A stretch of DNA of 64,000 bases, taken from the NCBI GenBank assembly GCA_027625915.1, contig JANTQA010000008.1:4705501-4769500 (forward strand), written 5' to 3'. Positions 36,415-47,498 of this stretch are shown piece by piece. This DNA comes from Anaeramoeba flamelloides (taxonomy: Eukaryota; Metamonada; Anaeramoebidae). The position numbers and the translations under genes were made by a program. The first letter of the stretch is position 1, and the number at the start of each line of letters is the position of its first letter. The notes below the pieces were generated by a model that ran no database searches, had not been told where the DNA came from, and worked only from the letters and a program-made list of their open reading frames with translations.

Positions 36415-36654
36415 ATGTCGCTCAAACAAAAATTTGTCTCTTTGGTTGATCTTACAACAAATGTTGTCAAACATAAAAATAAACAAATCGAACTTTTAAC
36501 TGCAGAAATTCAAAAACAAAACCAAGCACTTTATGAAGGAATAATTTTTTTAAAAGACACAAACCCAAACCTTTTTTCAGAACTTGAAATTTCACCTCAA
36601 GATCCCAACAAATCAAAAATATATTTAGATATGCTCAACCAAGTCAAAAAATAA
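36415..36654 (+). CDS. Small helical protein, 79 residues
   Basis: An intronless frame from ATG to TAA. The sequence MSLKQKFVSLVDLTTNVVKH KNK-QIELLTAEIQKQNQALYEG shows heptad-like spacing for a coiled coil over residues 5-45, followed by an acidic stretch with FSELEISPQDPNK and a short final helix (YLDMLNQVKK). Base composition is clearly less AT-rich than the flanks, which supports a real gene. I do not recognise the family; short coiled-coil subunits of larger complexes (Mediator, BLOC/BORC-like) look like this, but nothing specific supports any of them. An AATAAAGA about 70 bp downstream could direct polyadenylation. Confidence 0.7.
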   Translation: MSLKQKFVSLVDLTTNVVKHKNKQIELLTAEIQKQNQALYEGIIFLKDTNPNLFSELEISPQDPNKSKIYLDMLNQVKK

Positions 36655-37293
36655 TCAATTCTTGTTCATAAAAAATTTTTATTCATCTTTTTTCTGATTT
36701 TATCAAAATTGTTTTTCACAAAGAACGAAAAAAATAAAGACAGTGTAATAATAAAAAATTAAAGTAATATTCCTTTAACACTTTTTTTTCTTTCTTTATT
36801 TTTTTTTTGATCGCATTTTTTTAATTTTAGGTGCTTTGCACATCACAAGCACAAATAACAAAACAATTTTTTTTTTTTTACATTTTTTTTGTTAATCAAA
36901 AAGGAACAAAAAAAAATCTGACAATCTTAAACTCGATCATTTTTTTAATGAAACTTGATAATCAAGTTCTCTTTAGTATCTCCTAAAGTAATTTTTGTTG
37001 GAATTACTGATAAATTCAAAATAGGCCGATAATTTTTTTTGGTCCCTTTTGATTGAATGGTTGAATAAACAACTCACTTGAAAAACTTAAGATGTTGAGA
37101 GGTTCGTTGTTTTAATTATTCTTGGTGAGATGGGTGAAAATAAAAACATAAATTGATTTCCTAAAACCACAATTTGTGAAACAATTTTTTACCTCCACTC
37201 TCCCTTCAACCCTTTTTGACAATTTCTATCCAAATTGAAAAGGAAAGATAATTGGTTTGTTCCAAATACAAAAAGAAGGTTACAGTAAGTGTG
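36655..37293. other. Intergenic, no gene seen
   Basis: The first part is T-rich filler. From about 37060 the composition becomes more balanced (ACCTCCACTCTCCCTTCAAC), as expected for a promoter region of the candidate gene further right. No open frame is convincing. Confidence 0.35.
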
Positions 37294-37301
37294 TATAAAT
37301 A
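37294..37301 (+). promoter_or_regulatory. Possible TATA box
   Basis: TATAAATA in a less AT-rich context, about 470 bp before the candidate start at 37766. In a genome this rich in A and T the motif alone is weak evidence. Confidence 0.2.
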
Positions 37302-37472
37302 GAAGGTAAATTTGATCACAATAGATTTGTGTTTAAATCAACAAAATATATGTTTTCAATTTTCTGTTTTTTTTTTTCTTTCTTTCTTTTTTTATGATTG
37401 AGAAGAGTGTTGGTATTTTATGCCTTCTTGGTACTAAATCACATTCTTTCATTATAAAAACAAATTTAAATA

Positions 37473-37669
37473 CAGTCAGTTCCACTTTTAAGACACAAAC
37501 TTTCAACGAAATTTAAGGCACAAAAAAATCTCAAATTAAGGCACAGAATTCAAATTCTAGTAAAATAATTTGTGTAAAAAAAAAATTCAAAAAAATGTGC
37601 CTTAATTTGAGATTTTTTTTGTGCCTTAAATTTCGTTGAAAGTTTGTGCCTTAAAAGTGGAACTGGCTG
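37473..37669. mobile_element. TA-flanked MITE M1, copy 4
   Basis: CAGTCAGTTCCACTTTTAAG opens and TTAAAAGTGGAACTGGCTG closes the element, with TA duplications at 37471-37472 and 37670-37671. The arms pair almost perfectly, including the three TTAAGGCAC-type blocks, so the copy looks young. It lies 96 bp before a candidate start codon. Confidence 0.9.
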
Positions 37670-37765
37670 TACATACAAGAATGTTTATCGAAATTTATAC
37701 TTGCATCTTCAATTCTTTGTTCTTGTCGGAAGATTTCTTTCTTTAATTGACAGTTTATGAAGAAA

Positions 37766-37997
37766 ATGGGCAAATTAACAACAACAGAATTCGTTTTCAA
37801 TAAGTCTGGGATTTTTGGTTCATTTGATCGCAATAATTTTTTGTGTATTTCAAACAAAGAATTTAGAACAAAGGTGAAAAAGAATCAAATCTTTCAATTT
37901 GTGTTCAGATGATTGTAGTGTTGACGAAACTAAGAATAGAATTATGGAAACCAGATTAGTAAAAGCCTTGTCTCTTAAAGAAAACAAACTGGGATAA
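37766..37997 (+). CDS. Candidate small two-exon gene
   Basis: A frame starts at ATG 37766 (another in-frame ATG at 37757): MGKLTTTEFVFNKSGIFGSF then DRNNFL. A 64-bp intron (37845-37908, GTATTT...TTCAG, phase 1) would join it to DCSVDETKNRIMETRLVKAL and SLKENKLG, then TAA, giving 55-58 residues. Composition is close to that of the confirmed genes. The opposite strand is also open (FEIHKKLLRSNEPKIPDLLK), so the coding strand is uncertain. No family is recognised. The MITE just upstream would lie in its 5' leader or promoter. Confidence 0.35.
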
Positions 37998-39344
37998 AAA
38001 CAAATTGTATGTTTCTATTTAAGAAAGTAGAAAAATCAAGTGTTCTTCAATATTTGTTCGAATTTTAAAATCAATGATCGAATCTTTAATCACAAAGAAA
38101 TGAATTTAAAAAAAAGATAGAATCCTTTTTTCAGAATTGTAATTGATTATTTGCAAACGAAATAAGTGGAGAAAAAATCGAAAATAGTTGGTAAAATCCT
38201 AATCTTAATTTCTTGACCTAAATTGTAATTGTCAAGTTTAAACATTTGATCAATCCTTTTATTTTTTTGAATTTTTTTCTTTTTATATAAACATAAAATC
38301 TAAAACTAATTTTATGATCAAACTAATAATAATCCATTTCAAAAATACACTTGAATATAAAATAGATGTGTCTTTTTCAATGTTAAATAATCAAAAAGAT
38401 GAAAGAGAGATTTTCTTTCTAATAGGTTATCTATTAAAAAATCCCATCAAAATCTAGTTGTGTTTTCTTTATAATATCAAGATATGAGAAAAGGAGAAGA
38501 AAATACATGTGCATACAATCTTAATAATTAGTCATAATATGTCTAGGTTGTTGAGAAGGTCTTTGTAAAAGTTATACCATACCTTTTAATTTTGATAGAA
38601 AAAAGAATAAGTTTTAACTGTGGAAGACATTCTTTGAAGAACACTTGAGGATTGGTTGTTTTAGAAGTATTTTAATTAGTTTCAATTTATAATAACCACA
38701 ATTGACTGAGAAACTATTTATTTATCTTTGGAACATTATTGTTGTTAATTTATAGGATGGATCTATTGGTCAGCCTTATTAAAAAAAAATACAAAAAAAA
38801 AAAAAATTGTTCAGGCAATAGATGAAACCAAGTATCTTTTTTTAGATTTGATAAAGACAATAACTTTTTTTTTCGAGTTCTGTTTTTTGATCAATAAAAG
38901 ATTTTTCTTTTACAAAGGTTCATTTAATTCACCTTAAATTCACCAACTGTTATGTATTACTTTAATTTTATATCCTTGGTATTTTGAAATTTATCATAAT
39001 TTTTCGATAAGTATCGTTATGTTATTGAATATCACAATTTGAATAAATTTTGTTGAATATTATTGCGATTTTATTAAATATGCAAAATGATAAAAATAAT
39101 CACTATATTGGTAATTTATCACAATTTTAGGCTTTCTCGCTATTTTATCTAATCATAATTTTTGAAACTTTATCGTGAATTGAAAAAGATATTGGCAAGT
39201 CTCCAAATATTATTATTTGAACATGTTTTTTAAAACTTATATCAACTATTAATAAAATAATCTTATGAATTTTTTTTTTCTTCAAAAAAAAATAAAAATA
39301 CAAAATTTATTATTCTATTGATAATGTCTACTTTTTTTCTTTTA
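37998..39344. other. Intergenic, no gene seen
   Basis: AT-rich with scattered more balanced patches (for example 38750-38850, with short open stretches such as MDLLVSLIKKKYKKKK). Nothing here can be supported as a gene. Confidence 0.3.
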
Positions 39345-39910
39345 ATCCATTTTTCCCCTTGCTGGATCTTCTTTATATTGGGAAGAAGAGTTACAAAGGA
39401 AAAAGATCAAGTGATTACTTAGCTAATACCGTGACACTGAAAAACAAAAGTATGAGTAACTTGAAAATAAAATCTAAAAAGCAAAGGCTAAAAATGACCA
39501 AAGGTTTAAAGCAAATAAGATCAAAAAAAAAAAAAAAAAAGAAAAATTACAACAACTTAAACAACGATCTGCAAGTGAACATTCATGATCAATTATCAAA
39601 TTATATTAAATCAACCAAATTTATCGTGGCTGTGATTTTGGTTGATCTTAATTAAAGAAAGATAACATTTTTTTTTTTTTGATTTTTTACAAATAGCCTC
39701 TTATAAACCCTATTAAATTTTTCTTTTTTTTTCTTTTATCCTTTTTCCTTTTCAATTTTTGCTTTTTCTTTTGAAACCTAAAAAAAAAAAAATGGATATG
39801 TCCTTCCCTCTAACAATGGTGAAAACTCTGATTTTATACTTAAATGACCTTTGAGGAAATGAAAGTAAAAGGATATTTAGAGTGTAATTTACACTTCTTC
39901 CATCAATAAA
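39345..39910 (+). mobile_element. 560-bp nonautonomous unit (family S), reference copy
   Basis: The unit starts CCATTTTTCCCCTTGCTGGA and ends with stem-loop AGTGTAATTTACACT (39881-39895), then TCTTCCATCAATAAATATAAA. It is collinear with the inverted copy at 29385-29945. A 98-codon open stretch covers its first half (GKKSYKGKRSSDYLANTVTL ... FIVAVILVDLN), but the other copies do not keep it open, so it is not a gene. The last words resemble the GDFN box of the LINE endonuclease, which may hint at a LINE-derived origin. The tail resembles that of LINE-A. Confidence 0.7.
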
Positions 39911-40613
39911 TATAAATCTCTATGTTTTTTTCTAGTCTTGGTTCTCAATATAAAATATTCAACTATTAACGTATCCCCAGTATGTTTTTATTTATTTTTA
40001 GGTCTTATTTTCATCGGCACGTCGCTACGTCTGAAAAACTGTGAAAAGATTTTTTTGTTTAACCTAACAATACTAATATTATGAAGTGGTTGAAATATCT
40101 AAATTTAAATTTACACCGAAAATTAAACTATTGTTTTTTATAATCTAAAAATATGGTTTTCATAACATTTTTTTCAAATTATTTATTTTTATTCGGTTTT
40201 TTACATTTAAAAAAAAATTCAATTCTAAACCACAAAATATGCATTTTTCAAGAACAAAAAAACCAAAAATATTGATTAAACAATCTAATTTATTTTTTTT
40301 AAAATTGTTAAAAAAATAGAACAAATGATAATAATAATAACAAGAATAACAAGAATAAAAGTAAAATAAAAAAAGAAAAGACGAATTCACTTTATATTAA
40401 AATTTTCTTTTTTTCCCATTTTTTTCAACAAAAAAAATAAGAAATTTTCCTGAAATAAATCACAAGCTATTTTTCAAAAAGCGAATCGAAAAAAGATATT
40501 AATACAGTTCTGATAAAAACAAGCAAAAAAAAAAAAGTTATATTTAAATTTAGCAGCCATCTTGAAAATAAATATGAAAACGATATTGTCATCACATTTT
40601 TGAAATGGTTCTC
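39911..40613. other. Intergenic, 3' side of the CH-domain gene
   Basis: The stretch contains a tract of AATAATAACAAG-type simple repeat at 40325-40365 and long T runs. It should include the 3' untranslated region of the leftward gene ending at 40614. No other gene is seen. Confidence 0.35.
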
Positions 40614-43376
40614 TTAAAAGTCAACACTTTCTTTATATAAATTAACAAATTTCATTATAGTTGAGGTTACTAAACTTCTTTCATTTCTTTTTGAATTTAA
40701 GATATAAACAGCTCTCGAAAAATTGTTTTTTTCCCAAGTGAGCTTGAACAATCTGCCATATCTGGGGTGTCTGAAAGTGTGTATCTCATGTTTAAAGGAA
40801 ATCTTGTATAATGTTTGTTTCCCAAGACCAATTTTGATTTGATTTTTTCTTAGCTTTATGTAACCAGGAGCCAACGGGAAATGCCGTTTACTGAGCACGG
40901 TGCAAAGGAAATTCACGCCGTTTCTATCGTGATAGTAGTCGATTATTTGAGCCGGCGTGACCTTCCTGCTGGTATAATCCTGTATTGAAGATTTCTTTGA
41001 TAAAAATTTTTTATTGGGTACAATAGGAGGTGGCACCCAAGACAAATCCAAATTATGGATATCGAACTTATCTACTTTGGGGTTATGCCCAATTTTATTT
41101 TTAAAAGTCTTATATTTGTTAAATATTAAACAGGTCAGGATCATCAATTGCTTCAAGTGTTTATTTGGCGCCTTCAAATGTATAAATTTGTTTTGCTTCA
41201 AAATTCCAATCCCAAATTCGCATTCATGAGCCCTATGAATGTAAAATTCAATTTCTTTGTTCCAATTTTTAGATAACAATAAACCATCAATTACACTCTG
41301 TACTTTGATTTTCTTGGGCGTGATTGTCATTTTTGCCTTGCAAAAAACGTTCCCAGTTGTATTTTTTTCAATATTGAAATATGTTGTCCCCAAGGCCATC
41401 ACTTTCTTGGCATCGTTAAATGATGGGAGGACGTCATTATTATACTTTTTGAAGATCTTTTTTGTTTTTTGTGAAAACACAGGCTCCGTTCCTCCTGAAA
41501 TTACATGCACATATCGCAAAAGCAAATATGCTTCATACATCCAACTTGTTGTTTTTTTTTTCATTTTCAAATATAAGTCTTGAAATGTCAATCTGAAATA
41601 ATCATTATTTGTGTTCCAAATGTCCAATAATTCAAATGGGTTTTTTTCGATTTCGGTTTGCTCACTGTTCATTTCATTCTCTTCATCTAGGGACAAATCT
41701 AAGTCTAAATCTGAAATTGTTTTTGCTCTCTTTTTTTCTTTCCCGTTCTTGTGATCTTGATCTTTATCTTGATCTTTGTGTTTTCGTTTTTGTTTTTTCT
41801 TTTGTTTTTGTTTTTGTTTCCTTTTTTCTTTTTCATTTTCACTTTCCGTTTCACTAGTATCGTCTAGTGATCCAAGATTTTCTTCACTAAAAGTAATTTC
41901 ACTTTCACTTTCACTTTCGCTATTTGATCTTTTATACTTTTTTTTATTCTTTTTTCTTTTTGATCGATGCCGATCTTTATCTTTATGTTTATGTTTTGAT
42001 TTTGGTTTCTTTTTTTTGCTGCCGTGTTTTGATCTTGGTTTGTTCTTATCTTTATCTTTATGGTGTTTTTTTTTTTTATTATCTCTGTCACTATCGCTGT
42101 CACTGTAACTGTAGCTGCTACTGCTACTATAACTGTAACTATCACTCTCACTAATACTCGAGGGATCTTCGGAAAAGGAACTTTCGTCCGATAAAGACTC
42201 ACTCCTATCATTTGATTTATTTTTTTTCTTTTTTCCCTTTTTTTCCTTTTTTTTTTTTTTTTTTTCAGGTATAGATTTGTTTGATTTCTTTTCGTTAATT
42301 ATCGATTCCTCCTCACTTAAATCACTGGCCGATTGTAATTTGTCCATATAACTTTTTAATCCTAAATCAGTTTCATCAGATTCTTCTTGTAATTCAATGA
42401 TTTCTTCAAAATCTTCATCTTCTTCTTCTTCTTCACTTTTTGAATCTTCACTTTTGGAATCATCTTCGTCATGGTCATCGTTGTCGTCGGCATCATCTTC
42501 TTCCTCCGCATCGCTATTGTCATTGCCACCTTCGTCATCGTCCCCTTTATCTTTGTCTGTAATTGTTTCTTCTTCAGATTTTTCTTTACCAGACTGATCT
42601 TCGCTTGGTGAATCAGATTTGAAGTTTTCAATTTTTTTAATATTTTTTTTAATGTATTTTTCCCGTTTCCTCTGCTCGTAATAAAAGACATTTTTGTAAG
42701 TGTTTCTTTCGCTGTTGCCAGTCAAAACCACATTTAATTCGTCATGTACCTTATTACCACTATCATTTTTAATCACATCCTCTTTTTTTCCAGTTTCTGC
42801 TTCTTTTTCATTATCAACATCATCTTCATCATGGCCCTCGTTGCCATCGGAGTCGCCGGAGTAATCGGAGTCATCTTCTTCACCTCTTAAAATATAAAAC
42901 TTGCGATAATCTTTTTTGTCATCTTTTCTTATTCCCGTTTTTTCATATTCTGCTTTTAAAAAAAGGATCGATTGGATTAATTTTTCTTTTGCCCCTTCGT
43001 CACTACGAATAAAGTCACTGATATTAAACATTTTGATCGTAGGGTAATTCCAAAATTCCAAAGTACGATGAAATTCTTTCAAATTCTCTTGCTGCTGAAC
43101 AAACAACAAATTTGCAGTCACCAATTTGTTCTTTCTTCGTGGACTGATCACATTAATCATGTTTAACAAATGAAGCCCATTGGAATTGAACGCTGCTTCT
43201 TCAGTTAGTTCTGGAAACTGAAGCACCTCTTGCATCCACATTAGTGCTGCTTGTGATTCTTTTAGTGATCGATCAAATTTGATTTTTTTGATTCCTGCAG
43301 TGATCCCATGCTTTTTGGGGTTGTATTTAAATTCTTTTTTTTTTTTATTTGCCCTTGGTTTGATGAAGAAAGCCAT
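40614..43376 (-). CDS. CH-domain protein with acidic/basic linker and two PH-like folds
   Basis: An intronless frame of 920 residues. Residues about 40-150 form a calponin-homology domain: ALMWMQEVLQFPELTEEAAF, NGLHLLNMINVISP, NLLFVQQQENLKEFHRTLEF, MFNISDFIRSDEGAKEKLIQ. The middle (about 165-570) is low complexity: D/E-rich, then S/Y-D repeats, then K/H/D- and R-rich sequence, likely disordered. The last 340 residues are ordered and include two stretches with the strand pattern and closing helix of PH-like folds: about 675-760 (KAKMTITPKKIKVQ ... LKQLMILTCLIFNKYKTF) and 820-915 (FLCTVLSKRHFPLAPGYIKL ... LVTSTIMKFVNLYK). The CH domain suggests actin or cytoskeletal binding and the tail membrane or protein binding. 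The PH assignment is inference. Confidence 0.88.
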   Translation of the reverse strand: MAFFIKPRANKKKKEFKYNPKKHGITAGIKKIKFDRSLKESQAALMWMQEVLQFPELTEEAAFNSNGLHLLNMINVISPRRKNKLVTANLLFVQQQENLKEFHRTLEFWNYPTIKMFNISDFIRSDEGAKEKLIQSILFLKAEYEKTGIRKDDKKDYRKFYILRGEEDDSDYSGDSDGNEGHDEDDVDNEKEAETGKKEDVIKNDSGNKVHDELNVVLTGNSERNTYKNVFYYEQRKREKYIKKNIKKIENFKSDSPSEDQSGKEKSEEETITDKDKGDDDEGGNDNSDAEEEDDADDNDDHDEDDSKSEDSKSEEEEEDEDFEEIIELQEESDETDLGLKSYMDKLQSASDLSEEESIINEKKSNKSIPEKKKKKKEKKGKKKKNKSNDRSESLSDESSFSEDPSSISESDSYSYSSSSSYSYSDSDSDRDNKKKKHHKDKDKNKPRSKHGSKKKKPKSKHKHKDKDRHRSKRKKNKKKYKRSNSESESESEITFSEENLGSLDDTSETESENEKEKRKQKQKQKKKQKRKHKDQDKDQDHKNGKEKKRAKTISDLDLDLSLDEENEMNSEQTEIEKNPFELLDIWNTNNDYFRLTFQDLYLKMKKKTTSWMYEAYLLLRYVHVISGGTEPVFSQKTKKIFKKYNNDVLPSFNDAKKVMALGTTYFNIEKNTTGNVFCKAKMTITPKKIKVQSVIDGLLLSKNWNKEIEFYIHRAHECEFGIGILKQNKFIHLKAPNKHLKQLMILTCLIFNKYKTFKNKIGHNPKVDKFDIHNLDLSWVPPPIVPNKKFLSKKSSIQDYTSRKVTPAQIIDYYHDRNGVNFLCTVLSKRHFPLAPGYIKLRKNQIKIGLGKQTLYKISFKHEIHTFRHPRYGRLFKLTWEKNNFSRAVYILNSKRNERSLVTSTIMKFVNLYKESVDF

Positions 43377-44753
43377 TTAATAAAAAAAAAAAAAAAAAAT
43401 GAGAAAGTTTACATGAAAAAAATCGAGCAAATTAAGAAATAAAAATCAACGTGACTTGATTGCTTAGATGATACAAAACTTTTTTGTGAATATTTCTTTG
43501 TTTTTGTACACAATTAACAAATTTATGTTTTTGACTTTATTTCTTATCTTTTGATTCAAGTTTTTGAGACTGAAATTTTGATTCTGTTTGTTTGTAAGGC
43601 AAATCTAAAATTTCCTTTCTCTTTTGAAAATATTTGTTTATTTTCAAAAATCAAACAAATCCCAATTATCAAAAAAAAACATTGTTGAATGGATGTGTAA
43701 AGATTTACAAAGTGAATTTTTTTTGTAAAAATTGAAAAAATTGATGTGAAAAAATAAGTGAAATCTTTGTTCCTTTGTTTTTTTTTTAACTTCTCAGATT
43801 TAAAAGCTTTTTGATTTATAAGTTAATATCCTTCAAGTCTTCTTTTCTCACAAAATTTACAATTTCTACTCTTTTTTTAGGGATTTGTTCTTGTCAAAGT
43901 TTTTACAAGAAAAGTGAGAGAATTTTTTTATTTTACTTCAAACACTCTTTTTTTTCCTGTATATGTTACAAACAGTATTGACATTGAATTAATCACCCCA
44001 CTTTTTTTTCACAACGCCCCTCAAATCTATTTTCCTAACATATATAATAGATAAAATCTTTTATTTGAGAAAACTCAAATAAAACATTTTGTTGTGTTAT
44101 TAATAAAATAGACTTATAACTAAACTCAAAGAAAGAAACAGAAACTAACTGAACACTAATTGTTAACTTTATTTCATTCTTCCTTGTGAGACTTTAAAGT
44201 TAAAAATGGAGTTTATGCTATTGGTATTTGGTAAACAATAAAGTCAAAAGTTACTATTGATTATCTTTATACAATTCAACAAAACCCTTTCATTAAGGAC
44301 TTAGGAATAAACCAAACACTACTAACACACACCACAACAAAGCATTTCACAAATGAATATAGATCACATATTTTATTCGCTTTCTTTTTGTGGTTCGAAT
44401 CATAAAAAAAAAAGGTAATTCAAGTCAAAAGTTGTTCCTATTTATTATTCAAACCCCTGAAGAATATGTACGTTCAAATTAACACCCGCACTATTGTTTC
44501 CACAGATTATTCTTGAAAGACCACCCTTTTTACATATTTTTCTCACTCAAAATCTTATGTTTTGAAGATCAAATACATTTAGAATACATTTTTCATTATT
44601 TTTTGATTGATTTCGTACTCTTCTCTCAAAATTTAGATTTGTTTAACTTACCCTCTAATTGATTTTCGTCAAGAGACATTGGGATATATTATTTTTAAAA
44701 AAAAGTAAACAAGAGACGATTTTTTTATTTTTTTCTAATTGTTTTTTGTGAAA
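43377..44753. promoter_or_regulatory. Shared upstream region of two divergent genes
   Basis: This 1.4-kb interval separates the start of the leftward CH-domain gene (43376) from the rightward small gene (44754), so it must hold both promoters. An A run of about 18 lies directly upstream of the leftward ATG. No recognised repeat lies here, unlike most spacers in the window, and composition is milder around 44280-44560. Confidence 0.5.
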
Positions 44754-45173
44754 ATGTCAGAACAAGAAAATACACCCAAACACTATTTAAGTAAAAAATA
44801 TATTGACGAAGTAGGTTCAGAGGGGTACATCAATCGTAGAAAATATCCAGATCCAACAAACAAGGAAAAAAGTCATTGGGGAACACTATTACATTTTTTT
44901 TTAAAGTCATATCTTACACTTTCAAACAAGGAAGAAACAAATAATTTACAAGAAACTTTTTGTAATATCTTAAAGTATGCACCAGATCTTGAAATAGAAA
45001 ATCTGGATGGAGAAAAACCTTTTGATATTTTCTTTCAAAATCAAAAAAGCGATCAAGAAAGTATTTTTACATTGAAATCGGAAATTAATAAACGCATGAT
45101 CGAAATTGAATCAAAAAAGGCAGAAGTTTGGGAACTTAAAAAGAAAAAAATATTACAAAAAATTAAAAACTAA
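44754..45173 (+). CDS. Small ankyrin-like protein, 139 residues
   Basis: The frame starts at ATG 44754 (MSEQENTPKHYLSKKYIDEV) and ends at TAA. Residues about 38-100 read WGTLLHFFLKSYLTLSNKEE, a loop, LQETFCNILKYAPDLEIENL and DGEKPFDIFFQ. This has the G-T-x-L-H start and the 'D-x-N-x-x-G-x-x-P' turn of ankyrin repeats, so one degenerate repeat pair is likely. A charged helix closes the protein (MIEIESKKAEVWELKKKKIL). The frame is also open for five codons upstream without an ATG. No specific partner can be named; ankyrin folds bind proteins. Confidence 0.75.
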   Translation: MSEQENTPKHYLSKKYIDEVGSEGYINRRKYPDPTNKEKSHWGTLLHFFLKSYLTLSNKEETNNLQETFCNILKYAPDLEIENLDGEKPFDIFFQNQKSDQESIFTLKSEINKRMIEIESKKAEVWELKKKKILQKIKN

Positions 45174-46705
45174 ACAAAACCAAAAAAATCAGGATTTATT
45201 ATATTTTCTCGATTCGATTAAATTTTTTTTGATCAGAATTCAGATCTTTTTCAATTTATGAAGCAATAAAAAAGAAAAAAAAATTTTTTATATTTTTTTC
45301 ATTTTTATCTAGATTCTCACTTCAAGTTGAATTATTCATGAATACCCGAACCATCAATTAATTTTAAACTAATAAATTATAAACTAATTTCAGATTCAAA
45401 TTGAAATATATTTAATTTACCGTTTTCAAGAAAAGGTACAGATTATGAATCAATCTTATTCTGGTAAAAATGATGCTGTGATCCAGTTTTTAAGAAGATA
45501 TGATGTAATAAAAGTTAAAAATAATTGATAAAAGTCAAGAATATCCTCGAACATAAAAATTCAATTTGATAATGGTAAAAATATAAATTTCTTTTTGTTA
45601 ATTGAACAGTTTCATGAATATTTCAGATAATTGTAAAATAGAAATGAATCACATAAAATTTTGTAAGGAGTACTACAATATTTTCACCAAAAGACGGTTT
45701 AAATTAAATCAAAAAATCAGTTAGCATTGAAACTTTAACCAAACTAAATTTCATAATAAACAGTCCAATTTTTTTTTTATTTTTATTTTCCCTTTTTTTA
45801 TTGTATTTTTAGAAAAAAAAACAAAAATTTCTTGTATATAGAATTGAATATTAAAATAGTAATTTTACTTATTATAATAGATAAATCCAATTTATAAAAA
45901 TATTTATTTCCAAAATTTGATTTTGAATCGGCATATGATTTTGTAATGAAGTTTAAATTATTTTGTACATTTTCCTTCAGGTATTTTTTTAAAAAATATT
46001 TGTTGTATTTTTTTTTTTTTTTGGATTTAAAAATCTTCATCAAGTTAGAGACTTATCTCTTAAGTTTAAAGTATTAAAAACTTTCCTTGAAACGCCCAAT
46101 ATTAACAATATAAATTCAGATTATTTATTTTTTTTTTCAAATTATCTTGTTTAAGGAATTAACATCTACTAAGGAGAAGTTTAAGATCAAAGTATTTTTT
46201 ATTAGGTGTAAAACGCATAAATGCACCATGGGTCAAAGGCCACTAAAAAACCGATTATCCAAGTAATAACATTTGTTGACCCCCCTTTAAATTTGAAACC
46301 ATGGTCTTGAAAATAAAAAAATTCAACAATTGTAAACAATAATCTATGATTTGCAATCAAAATTCAAAGGTACAATTATCAATATTCAGACTCCAAATTA
46401 ACAAAATATTTTTCTCAAATTTAGGGGTAAATGTTGATAAACAGATAAGCTACTAAAAATTAAATAATTAACAAAAAGATTTTTTAGACCAATTATTTCT
46501 GAAATAGTAGAAATATATTGATGTTGAAATTAACTTAAGAAAAATGAAATCAAATTAACCAATCTTTGGGTTTTAATGTTGATGATTATTGAGTTAATCT
46601 TTGAAATTAAAAACAGTTAAAATAGTTACTTTTGGAAGTTATATACATGAATTTTTAGATACTGGAATCCTATTAACTTGATTTCTATTTTTAGATTTGG
46701 AAAAG

Positions 46706-46744
<39 letters not shown>

Positions 46745-47271
46745 CTATATATTACATTTTTTTAAGGCGATCATTAAAAAAAATCTAATATTATATTATG
46801 TAATAATTTTCGACATAAACCCCTTTTCAAAAAAGGGTACACCTCTCAAATCATCAATACTATTGAATTTGATTGTTAATAAGATAATTACTTATTAGTG
46901 ATTTTCATGTTAATTATTCAATGTTTCATTTTTTTTTTTAAATACTATTGAACTGTTAGAAACTGAAAAAAAAGAAAACTAGAAACCAATTTGGAAAATA
47001 ATCCATCAGTATAAAAATGAAAACAGATTTAGTTTGATTTTGAATTTACGAAATATAAGAATTAATAAAGACCATTATTAGATTGATGCACGGACAAATA
47101 ATAAAGAAAATAAAGAAAAAAAATAATTCCAACAAAATACCAAGATGAATTACTTGTTATATTGAAAACGAGACTCTAGAGAACATAATTTTAACCTGTA
47201 AAGACCTACCAATAAAATGTAAAGAATTTTTCCCAAATGCACTTTGTTAAACGATTTTTATTGATTATATA
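45174..47271. other. Intergenic with ill-defined repeats
   Basis: Around 45440-45700 the text resembles 27745-28000 (TGAATCAATCTTATTCT... and later AATATTTCAG), pointing to an unnamed dispersed element. An (AT)n tract lies at 46710-46741. Near 46225-46320 there is a less AT-rich patch with CACCATGGGTCAAAGG and ACCATGGTC. No gene is supported. Confidence 0.35.
46710..46741. repeat. (AT)n microsatellite
   Basis: An alternating AT tract of about 32 bp with a looser AT-rich extension to about 46755. Confidence 0.95.
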
Positions 47272-47498
47272 TAAACTGAATTTCAAAATTTGGGGCAGAT
47301 TTTTTTCGAGAAAAAATATCATCGAATCATAATTTTTTGAAAAATAAAATTCATTTTATTAAACTGTTTTATAGAAGAGAAGAAACAAATAGAAATATAA
47401 ACATATGTATTAAAATCATTTTATTATTTGAAAGAATAAAGAAAAAAAATTTAAAATTAGCAAAAAAAATTTGCCCTTCTTTTTGAAATGGAAAATTT

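Noticed and set aside
41776-42211. Frames opposite or shifted to the CH-domain gene linker
   Set aside because: Shadows of the K/D/S repeats of the real - strand gene.
44392-44402. GGTTCGAATCA, like a tRNA T-arm
   Set aside because: No acceptor stem, anticodon arm or D-arm can be built around it.
46225-46325. Patch with GGGTCAAAGG and ACCATGG blocks as another R1 copy
   Set aside because: The match to R1 is limited to a few bases and does not extend.
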